DNA from: Patiria miniata
Taxonomy: Eukaryota; Echinodermata; Asteroidea; Valvatida; Asterinidae
Length of the DNA stretch: 64,000 bases
Direction of reading: 5' to 3'
NCBI RefSeq assembly: GCF_015706575.1
Contig: NW_024037059.1
Location: 16,033,730-16,097,729 of the forward strand
Shown piece by piece: positions 11,116 to 21,300 of the stretch (position 1 is the stretch's first letter; each line of letters opens with the position of its first letter). Under the pieces are notes generated by a model that was given only the letters and a program-made list of their open reading frames with translations, was not told the DNA's origin and made no database searches. A program made the translations under genes and the position numbers.

Positions 11116-11319
11116 GTTTAATTTGTGTTTTATTGTACATTTAACACGAATATTTTATTTGTTATGTTTATTTTTTACGTTTCAATTTTGTTTTGTTGTC
11201 CTACATTTTCATTGTTAATTGTACGTTATTGTTTAAGTTTGCATTTTATTTTATTTTATTTTTGCTTAACTTTAATTTTGTGATTGTCTTTTTTGCCCTA
11301 ATGGCCGCCCATAAAAATA

Positions 11320-12120
11320 GACATAATGTTAGGAGTGTGCGAACGGAGGTGGATTCCCTATTATCGCGGTGTGCGGGAATTGTTTTTGTGATAATGATCT
11401 CAACTTTTTTATTCATAGTTAATATTTGACCAAACATCCCCTGAATAAAGTCTGATATTTTCCCTGTAACGTTCAAGTTGATTAAAGACTATATGTCTGC
11501 AGGATGATTTCTTAAGACCCTGCCCTTCCCCCGAAAGGAGAACACAAATCACTGAGGCAAGTCTACTGAGTGGCGATTGGGGGCGCCATTCACTTTACAC
11601 GGTGTGCCGTTTTATTTTGGTTAACGCGCTGTGCTTATTTTGATCCCGTAAAAGTTTTTTATGATTTCGCGGTGCAAACATCGTCCTTCGACTTCATTTT
11701 ACATTTGCAGCTGAAGAATGGGAACCTGACAATTGAACTTTCATGGACAGAGCACCATTACAGATTTATGTTAAAATATAGACGGTACCTTTAGCAGACA
11801 TGGTGAGCGGGAAAATTTGCAAGTTTTGGAAAACGTTTATTAAAAATCGTTAAAAGTCCCAAAAGACACAACATTTTTTAATCGTCCTTTTTGTACAACT
11901 CGGCAAAAAGTCCTTAAATGACTGGTGAACTGGATAAAAATCGCCACTTGAAGGAGTTTTGGCATCGAAAAAAGAGAAATTTCCCATGCCGCGATCATAG
12001 GGATGCCGCGATATAGGGAGTCCGACTATACTATCAAGTATCAGACTATGTAGCCAGGGCTAGGCTAGGCTAGAGGGCCGCCGCTACTTGCATTTGCTCT
12101 ATGATGTACATGTAAACATG
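11320..12120. other. Intergenic sequence, nothing recognised
   Basis: No gene, RNA or clear repeat could be supported. A 74-codon open frame at 11570-11794 has no recognisable motif. Confidence 0.3.
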
Positions 12121-12124
12121 GGTG

Positions 12125-12349
12125 GCATGGGTGGCTTGTGCGTAAAGCGCTCGCCTCTCACCAAGGTGACCACGGTTCAAATCCTGGCCGCGGATCGCAT
12201 GTGAGTAGAGTTGTGCGTTGGTTCTCTCCTGTGCCACGTGGGTTTTTCTCCGGGCCCTCCGGTTTTCCTCCCTCCGGAAAAATCAAACACTTTTCGATCT
12301 CAGGCTGTGCTCCGTGGTCATATAAAGGTCATATATGGGTCAGTAACTA
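12125..12349 (+). repeat. tRNA-derived SINE
   Basis: Begins with a tRNA-like head: A-box-like TGGCTTGTGCG, then CGCTCGCCTCTCACCAAGG, then B box CGGTTCAAATCC. It continues into a body containing GGTTTTTCTCCGGGCCCTCC and GGTTTTCCTCCCTCCGG. Similar CTCCGG-rich central domains are shared by tRNA-SINEs of many marine invertebrates. Its tail appears interrupted by the element that starts at 12351. Confidence 0.7.
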
Positions 12350-12350
12350 A

Positions 12351-13480
12351 CACCGCGTTCCCACTTGATTTGGAAAAAGGCGGATCAAGATCCGGCATTT
12401 TGGTGTGATCGTTATCTTACCGCAACGAAACCGCAAGTCGCGTTCCCACTTATGCTTGATCCACCTTTTCGTACGGAAATGTTGGGTCCGAAAGGTCACT
12501 GAGTTCGGAATTACGCGCGCTCTGTGGGAGTGCCATTGTTGCATGGTTGCATGCTAGGCCAGGATGGGTCAGTTTTCAAACAGCACTATCAGAATTCACA
12601 GACAAAAAATACGCGAATTCACCAACATAAATCACGGATCCGTAGAGGATCCGTGCGTGCATAAATTAAAAGGTGAAATCCAACAGAGCCGCTCACGTGT
12701 GACATCACGGCAGAAACCAATGCATCGATAAGGGATTCCCTGGTTCTGAAGCTTCTCATTGGTTAGAAACGGTCACATGATGTACTACGACATCATTTTC
12801 CAATTTTCTATAATCAATACTTCAGATTTGTCACCCCCGTACGTACCGCGTTATCGGCACTATTCCCATCGCATACTCGTAAGCTTTTCAATGATTCTGT
12901 GCCGAAGTGAAGTCTTTTGGTGAGTGCGGACTCAGAGTCATTTATGGATGAAAAAATAAGTAAAATTTCAGGAATGAAAAAGGTTTAGTAATGGACGAAC
13001 ACGCAACAAAAATAAGGCCTATAGTGTAGTTTTAGGATACCACGTGCGCTTTTGCATGCGCGGTGCTAGCCCGTAGTTCAGCGGTTGTTTATTGTGCATG
13101 TTGTAAACGCTGGAAATGTCCACATGAGCTACACGCCTGAAAACGTGTTTCTTCGTTCATGAGACCGCAACATTTTCGCGCCACTCGTGCACCGGGCGGA
13201 TGTTAACAGGTCAAATTGCCGGATCAGATCCACCTTTTGCGTTCCCATCTGATCGTGATCCTGCAATTGCCGGATCTGATCCACCAATTGGGGGATCTGT
13301 ATCCTGGTCCAGAGGTGGATCAGAAAAGGTGGATCTGATCCTGATCCACCTTATAACGGTTAGCGTTCCCACTACACACAATTGCCGGATCTGATCCACC
13401 AATTGGGGGATCTGATCCGGCAATTTGGCAAAAGGTGGATCAGATCCCCCAATTGGTGGATCAAGTGGGAACGGGGTCTC
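12351..13480. mobile_element. Non-autonomous element with GATCC-rich subterminal repeats
   Basis: Inverted ends share CGTTCCCACTTGAT (about 12355-12369 and 13461-13475). GTAACTAA before the left end and ATAACTGA after the right end match at 6 of 8 bases, a possible decayed duplication in the SINE tail. The right 280 bp contain many copies of GGATCTGATCCACC/GGCAATT-type motifs in both orientations, likely subterminal binding-site arrays. No coding sequence is recognised. Confidence 0.5.
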
Positions 13481-13666
13481 ATAACTGACAGACAGATTTC
13501 CGGTGTTTTATAGAGTTATTATATTTACATGTGTCTGTATGCTATCAGTTTTTTTAACGTATGATATGTTTTTTTTAGAGTTGTAATGGTCATTTTTAAT
13601 CATAAGTGTTTTTAGACTGAACATCAGGAAAGCAAATTTCATGTATCTTTATTGATTGCATGACGA

Positions 13667-13696
13667 ATAAAATTATCTATCTATCTATCTATCTAT
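13667..13696. repeat. (CTAT)n microsatellite
   Basis: A CTAT repeat follows TTTATTGATTGCATGACGAATAAAATTAT. An A/T-rich end followed by a tetranucleotide tail resembles the 3' end of a LINE-type retrocopy, but no reverse transcriptase is present upstream. Confidence 0.7.
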
Positions 13697-13803
13697 GTGG
13701 CCGGCAGCCATAGGCGCCTTTACGTGCCAGCGGCCCGACCACGTTGTAGCCGTTCTTCCCAATTCAGCATACCAGCTGCGAGTAAGGATGATTAGCCTCC
13801 CAA

Positions 13804-13805
<2 letters not shown>

Positions 13806-13842
<37 letters not shown>
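13806..13842. repeat. (ATT)n microsatellite
   Basis: A run of about 12 ATT units. Confidence 0.9.
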
Positions 13843-14083
13843 AACAAGGAGAAAGTGTTTACGAAGTACCCAAATTCCAGTCATTACGCAATCAATTATA
13901 AAGTTAGCCCTATAATCAGGGCTGTTAACTTAGTGGCTCTCTTCACGGGTCGTCGCTAATCAACCCAGTACAATGGCATGCTATGTGATGAGACTGCGCC
14001 ATAGAGTTGTATAATAAAGAACTGCGCCCGAAATATTTACATTTTTGTAACTCACAAAATAGAGAATACATGGAATACTTACA

Positions 14084-14179
14084 CAGGTTTATTTGTTCTC
14101 CCGAATTATCAAGTACGTTCCCTTGAAGCCTACTTCTTTGTAGGAAGTCCTCAGCTGAGGTATCCATGGTGATATTCAC
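14084..14179 (-). CDS. Possible first coding exon of a divergent gene
   Basis: On the minus strand an open frame starts with two in-frame ATGs (14179 and 14167). It encodes MDTSAEDFLQRSRLQGN then VLDNSGEQINL, and meets a good donor (GTAAGT) near 14083. The acidic/polar, non-repetitive sequence and well-placed splice site look like a genuine exon. It would be head-to-head with the STXBP4-like gene and could share its promoter. I do not recognise the protein and found no further exons to the left. In vertebrates the gene divergent from STXBP4 is COX11, but this peptide does not look like a COX11 N-terminus. Confidence 0.3.
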
Positions 14180-15364
14180 TAATTAACCGTGTCATTTCAG
14201 ATCAGACCAGGGATCAGACTACGTAGGCCTACGGTTTCGTCTGCTCGGATTTACTTTATTAAATAAGTAAAGTCCGGAATTTCCAATTTCCGCGCAGTTT
14301 CCTTGTATACCGCCCTCTCTAGTGGCAGGTTGTGAATGACGCCGCTTTGCGCTCGACGCGACCCAGAATCGGGGATTCGGTAACCAACAATGTATAGGCG
14401 TTTACCATTTTAATACTGCTTACTGGATGCTGTAATCGATAACTGAAGTAATTTTTGTATTCAGGTAAAGTTTGTTGTAGACCGATGATATTTTCTTATA
14501 ATTGGTTGAAGTGTGGTCCTCTCGTGAAATCAAAAAGAAGAGTTCAGCTACTGACAAAAAGTGACATATTAGTCAAGTCCACGTAATCCCAGGCATCATG
14601 TCTAGAGTGTGACAGTAACAAAGTTATTGTAAGTAACATGTCATTTTGTGTTGCCTACAATTTAATACAAAATTAATAGTAGACCTACAAATAATTACAA
14701 CTAGTATAGCCTACAAGAAGACATTGTTCAACATGTTCAAGGACATGACCACCATACCATTGCCAAATTTGATTGTCGGACCCTTTCACTTAGTATTCAG
14801 AAACATGTCAGAAATACGCGATCCCATTTCTACGCTCACAATAAATGTTCGTATCAGAACGCCTGCACATGGCAGGCATTACCTGTACAGATTTATGGAG
14901 GATCGAGGATAACTTCAACTGATCATGTTCTTGATCATATATCTCCATCATGGAGATACAGTCTCAAGTATCGATATTAAAGAATTAACCTTATAATGAA
15001 TGAATAAAGTGTCCTCTTCGAATATAATGAATAAATTAAAATGCTTGGATTGCTAGAATTCATGGTATTTGTGTCATTAGCCCCACTACTGCTGTGGCGA
15101 GGATCTTGCTGCACTATAGCCTCGCTAGCTGACTATAGTGTGGCCCAGATATTACTGCACTGTCAGTGTCAAAACAAGGATAGTACAGTAGGATACAGCA
15201 CAGCAATATCCGGGCCACACTAGTAATGGGATTAATTGTGTCATATGTCAACTCTGCTCGCAGGTTGCATGGAGTGTTGCTTCATTCCTGTAAAGTCTGC
15301 AGGAGTAGTTTGTTAGGCCCACCAGTGATGTGAGATATACAACGAGATTTTTAATAAAGTGAGA
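14180..15364 (+). promoter_or_regulatory. Upstream region of the STXBP4-like gene
   Basis: Contains the presumed promoter and 5' UTR of the gene starting at 15365; no TATA box or initiator could be fixed. An inverted repeat at about 15135-15225 (TAGTGTGGCCCAGATATTACTG / CAGCAATATCCGGGCCACACTA) looks like a small MITE. An 88-codon open frame at 14646-14912 is unrecognised. Confidence 0.3.
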
Positions 15365-18300
15365 ATGTCATCAACTATGACAGTCACAGAAACGGATGTC
15401 AGGTAAGATCACACTCTCTTTATATGTACATGCATACGTCTTGTGCAATGCGTGAAATACAAAGAATACCAATAGTATGCAAATAATGAATGTTTTATGA
15501 GTGCAATGGTAACTTCTATTTACTGTGAAATGGAACTTCTACATTTGTGGTGCAGCCGTGCCATGCGTGTTGGGACGAATAATTCAATGACACAACACGA
15601 GACATGATCAACGACCCACCAAGCAGGTGACGGGGATTTATTCAGGCATTGTATTGTATCATCTAAACAAATCCATATTTTGCTATCTTGTGTAATGATG
15701 GATCAATATGCATATAAACAAATAGTTTAATTACATTGGCCTAGATGCAACATACTTGAAATGGCATTTCCAAATGTACTATAAGATGTGTAGTTGCACT
15801 CACCCCAGGATTGGAAGCACACGATTAATTTTAACATCTGCAGTTTCAACTGATTGTCAAGGACCAAATAAAAACAATTATCTTTGTTTTTTAGTGCGGT
15901 TGAAGGCTCGCCAAGGCACAGTCAACACATGGATGAAACAGAAACAGTAGTATTCAACGACTGCAAAACTGGCCTTGGTTAGTACATACTATTGTCAGTA
16001 TTAAGTTGTTTAACACAAGCTTAAATTTCAGTTGCTTGTTATAAGATTGCAAGCTTGTCAAATGAAGTGGAGCGAAGATGCTAGAGCACTTATTAGAACT
16101 TCAGGAGTTCATACTGATAAAATAAATGTCTGGGTCAATAGGAATCAAGATCATAGGAGGAAGGAGTGAGCAAGAAGGAGGCAGGGATTACGGAATCTTT
16201 ATTCGGAGAGTCATTCCTGGAGGACTAGCAGAACAAAGTGGTGAGTTGGCCTGCTAAGTTGGCTTGAATGCTTTTCAAATTCATTTATTTGTATTGATTG
16301 GAACAGCTGTAACTTATATTTTCTGTAATTGTTTCTGTCAAACAAATCTGGGATATCAATGAAATTATTAAATTGTTTGTATTTACCAGGTCGTTTGAAG
16401 GAGGGTGACCAGATACTCAGTGTAAACAGTGCAAGTTTACTGCGGGTTACCAATGATGAGTGAGTACATTTCAAGATCTTAGAAACCTATGTACAGTTGT
16501 GATGGTTACTCTTTATGAAAGGCGATAGGTCAATTTGTGGCATCAAGTGGCATCAAAACAATTCTTCAAGTGTTATTTCTTTTGTTACATTTGTTTAATA
16601 AAAGTACAAGTTTAAATATGAATCAATAATTTGCCTTTTCAGAGCTGTACAGCATCTTCGCAGTGCCTCAGCTACCAATCAAGTTACAATGGTTGTCACA
16701 AGAAATATGTCTGCAGCGTGAGTTCTGGAATTAATTTCTTGTTGTGATTTCCAGTAGTCTCCAACCCTCACAATGTTTATCAACTCTAGTAATTAAAGTG
16801 AGTTTGAACATACTACACTGTTGGAATCGTAGCACAGGGCATTGACGTCCCCAACGGAAAATGGTGTTGTTGCCAGTCTGTTCTGAAATTGACATTGTGG
16901 TGAAACTGTTCAAGTTTCTTCATATGAATTATACCACCGCTATATCTTCCTTTTCAAAACCCACATGCTCACTGATTTATATGCAAGATTAAAATTTCTT
17001 TATAGAAACATGTTTTTCTTGTGTTTTATTTCAGGCATCGATTTTCATTACTTCTTGAAAGCCAACTTGCCAACACAAGGAATACTTTCAACTTAGACAC
17101 TCAGTCCGTCTCATCTGACCAGGGTTCAGACATACATGAGCAAGGTGAGGATATAGGAATGCACAGGTTATGCACAGATTTTAGAAGTTTTTGCATCAGA
17201 AGAAAAGCTAGCGTAGCCAATCGAGCAAAAGATTTGTTCAGAGATCAAAGAAAGACTTGTCTGTTTGATCTTTCATTCCTTTTTTTATTTCTTTGTTTCT
17301 CATTAAGGTTCAAAACCCTGGTCCTCACTTCAGAGAGAGAGAATCTCGACTCAGTCCCCATCACCTAGTCTAGACTCTTCATCCTCAGTACAGGATGAGC
17401 TACATGTAGGTCCAGGCTCAGCCAATCAAAGGTCAGTAGAGAGAATCTCAACTCAGTCCCCGTCACCTAGTCTAGACTCTTCATCCTCAGTACAGGATGA
17501 GCTACATGTAGGTCCAGGCTCAGCCAATCAAAGGTCAGTAGAGAGAATCTCAACTCAGTCCCTGTCACCTAGTCTAGACTCTTCATCCTCAGTACAGGAT
17601 GAGCTACGTGTAGGTCCAGGCTCAGCCAATCAAAGGTCAGTAGAGAGAATCTCGACTCAGTCCCCATCACCTAGTCTAGACTCTTCATCCTCGGTACAGG
17701 ATGAGCTATGTGTAGGTCCAGGCTCAGCCAATCAAAGGTCAGTAGAGAGAATCTCAACTCAGTCCCCATCACCTAGTCTAGACTCTTCATCCTCAGTACA
17801 GGATGAGCTATGTGTAGGTCCAGGCTCAGCCAATCAAAGGTCAGTAGAGAGAATCTCGACTCGGTCCCCATCACCTAGTCTAGACTCTTCATCCTCGGTA
17901 CAGGATGAGCTATGTGTAGGTCCAGGCTCAGCCAATCAAAGGTCAGTAGAGAGAATCTCGACTCAGTCCCCATCACCTAGTCTAGACTCTTCATCCTCAG
18001 TACAGGATGAGCTACATGTAGGTCCAGGCTCAGCCAATCAAAGGTCAGTAGAGAGAATCTCAACTCAGTCCCCATCACCTAGTCTAGACTCTTCATCCTC
18101 AGTACAGGATGAGCTACATGTAGGTCCAGGCTCAGCCAATCAAAGGTCAGTAGAGAGAATCTCAACTCAGTCCCCATCACCTAGTCTAGACTCTTCATCC
18201 TCAGTACAGGTTGAGCTACATGTAGGTCCAGGCTCAGCCAATCAAAGGTCAGTAGAGAGAATCTCAACTCAGTCCCCATCACCTAGTCTAGACTCTTCAT

Positions 18301-21300
18301 CCTCAGTACAGGATGAGCTACATGTAGGTCCAGGCTCAGCCAATCAAAGGTCAGTTGAGAGAATCTCAACTCAGTCCCCATCACCTAGTCTAGACTCTCC
18401 ATCCTCAGTACAGGATGAGCTACATGTAGGTCCAGGCTCAGCCAATCAAAGGTCAGTAGAGAGAATCTCAACTCAGTCCCCATCACCTAGTCTAGACTCT
18501 TCATCCTCAGTACAGGATGAGCTACATGTAGGTCCAGCCTCAGCCAATCAAAGGTCAGTAGAGAGAATCTCAACTCAGTCCCCATCACCTAGTCTAGACT
18601 CTTCATCCTCAGTACAGGATGAGCTACATGTAGGTCCAGGCTCGGCCAGTCAAAGGTCAGTAGAGAGAATCTCAACTCAGTCCCCATCACCTAGTCTAGA
18701 CTATTCATCCTCGGTACAGGATGAGCTACATATAGGTCCAGGCTCAGCCAATCAAAAGTCAGTGGTTAGTAGGGGTGTCTGCAATCAATTTGTGGTCTTG
18801 TATCAGTTGTGAAAAGCCATCATGGAAACCCTTTTATTGTAATTAAACACCTGTTTGTTCCTTCAGGAAGCTTGATGTGCGTGAGATTATCTTAAACAAG
18901 CTGAGTGGTCTAGGATTGAGTATATCTGGAGGTGTTGATCGACACGATGGACCAGGGATATACATCCAAGGCATCCAGCAAGATGGAGATTGTGCAAGAG
19001 TAAGGTTTTTAGAATTGATAGTTGTTGATGTCATAGTTATAAATACATTTGTAGTGTATGTTTACTGTGCATTTCTATATTGTTATATAACACTAAGTTT
19101 CATTGTATGCAACCTGTTTTTAGGATGGCCGTTTGAGAGTTGGTGATCAGCTAGTATCTGTCAATGGAGACCAGTTGTCGGGGACTACCAATGAAGTTGC
19201 CGTGGAGATATTGACTAGAGCATCATGCAGGTAACATATCCAAATCATCCAAAAAGTGTTAGTGAGTGGAACATACCAGATTGTACTGATTTGTGTTTGA
19301 CCTGGAAGTTTGCTTATTGGGGTAAGGAAATGTTCCTATGGTCTAGAGAACATCTTGTCGAAAGGAACCAAAACTCAATAATTGCTTCTCATGTCCCTGG
19401 TTGCCAGGCTGAATATCACAATATCATTGATAAACAGCAAATATTATACAAGTTTGAATTAACATTGGAACAACTTATATGACATAAAGCCATCTTGGAA
19501 ATTCACATTTGCTAATTTGTGTGTGTCATTGAAAGACTTCAAACCTGATAAAGCTGCATGATATTCTCTGTTTAATTCCTACAGGACTGATGTAGATACT
19601 CTACGTATCAACTACATTCCAGTAGTATCCGCCCACTCCTACAGACAGCCCAATAACCACACCCCTAGTTCATCCTACCCATCACCATCTAACACCAACC
19701 AATCACCATCCCCACATCACCGGTATTCATCACATCCTACTTCACCCTTACAACCATCACACACTGGTCACCAGCATCCACAGGGATCAGCCGATGTATC
19801 ACAGCGTGTTGCTGGGGGTTTGCTGTCCCCTGAGGGAGAGGTATCACAGTCAACTGCAGGGGGAGAGGCACTTCCTCAAAGGCTAGGCCAGCCAGTGTCT
19901 CCACCATTGTATGAGCAAGCTACAATCAACGGCTTCCCATTGTCAGGTATGTGTGCTTCTTGAAATGGAGAACAATTGAGTCTTGCGTTTTCCTCTTTCT
20001 ATCTTGAAGCCTATAATCTTGGAACTTTGTTTGTTGCATTCATCAATTGGTCAATTTCTCCCTAAAGACAATGAAAACCTTGAAGCTTCATACCCCGAAG
20101 TGTTATTCATCATTGAAATTCTCCAGAATCATTGTACATCAAATAGTCACTCAAAACCTCATTTCTCATTATTTTCATGTTTGGAGTATTCTTCAATCAA
20201 TTTGGTTGCTTGATGTTGATTAAATTTGGCAGCTGTCATTTTATCATTGCATTGTGTTGTCATCTCATCCATTATTTCTTACCTCATGTCTTGTCTGTCT
20301 CGTCTCATGTCTTCTCATCTAGCTCTTCGCCAGCAAGCTCCATCCAATATTGCCATGCCACTACATCTACAGAGACATTTACACATTCAGCCAGCGTCAT
20401 CCTCAACTCCACAGGCAAATAATGCCAACGGTAAATCAAGTGCTTCATCATTGTAATCAATCATCTTTGTGTCTCTGGCTGATGTTTTTTATACAGAATA
20501 AGAATAGATTTCATTTCCATTTATTATACTAAATTAAGTAAAATTTCATTTTCATTTTTGAACATTTAGATTAGTTACTGATTGAAAGCCATCTTCTTTT
20601 TATCAAATACATGACTGTTTGTTATGTACTTCTGTTTTGATATGTATTCCTTCAACAGGTCATCTGAACAGATTTCCTGTACCACACAGCACTCACCTAG
20701 AACCATCACCAGTCTTACCAACCAACAGTATTACCATGGCAACGCATCATCCTAACAACTTATCCTCAGCTGTATCTCCCTCAGCCACACCCACAATTGA
20801 TACATGGACCGTCAAGCCTTCCCTGTCTCTGAGCAACTCTCGTAGGAGACGGTTGTCTCTTGATCCACATGTCCGACTAAGGATTGATAAACTACAAGTG
20901 GTGAGTCTTTGTCAGATTCACTTTCATGAGCTTTTCTCTGCTTAGGATCATCTTGGCTCCAATGTTTGCATTTCTTAAAATCTGATACAATACAACATGT
21001 TATGGCTTTTGGTGAAGTGAGGTCGGTAAGGGTCACAGAAGAGGATGCTGCCAAAAGACGTTTTTCTTTTGTCGTTAAAAAAGTGAAACCACAAGTTTAT
21101 CTCCAGTAATATTTTAGTAGTAAGTCAATTTTTACAAGTCGGCACTAAAATTTGTCATATTAGAGTTTGACATGTTTGAGTCAAAAGTATAACAAACTGC
21201 TCTGATATAATCTGACATCCTTAGGCTTTGAAGTATCTTGGGATTGAACCCACAGAAGAGGAGAATGCTGAGCTGAGATGCAGGTTGCAGGTGGATCAGT

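Larger units (their letters stand above)
8343..11319. mobile_element. 3-kb foldback element with minisatellite-bearing arms
   Basis: A very large inverted repeat. The left arm runs about 8343-9610 and the right arm about 10130-11319, with a 0.5-kb centre. Outer ends match as ATGGGCGGCCATTAGGGC on the left, its complement on the right. Each arm contains a tandem array, poly-G/poly-C tracts and matching single-copy blocks, for example CTTAGCCTGCACATATCGGT on the right arm. The arms have diverged by indels. Long inverted arms built partly of tandem repeats are the hallmark of Foldback (FB/Galileo-type) elements. No transposase or clear target duplication was found. Confidence 0.7.

Noticed and set aside
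13211..13423. Repetitive DQI/GGSDP-type peptides in both directions
   Set aside because: They arise from the GATCC-rich subterminal repeats of the 12351-13480 element, open on both strands because the motif is palindromic.
18843..19034. Minus-strand frame over the second PDZ exon
   Set aside because: Antisense of a well-supported exon with splice sites and PDZ motifs.
20619..20945. Stand-alone 108-codon gene
   Set aside because: It is the STXBP4 exon 20659-20900 with flanking intron; phase and downstream KLQV-ALKYLGIEP continuity show it is spliced.
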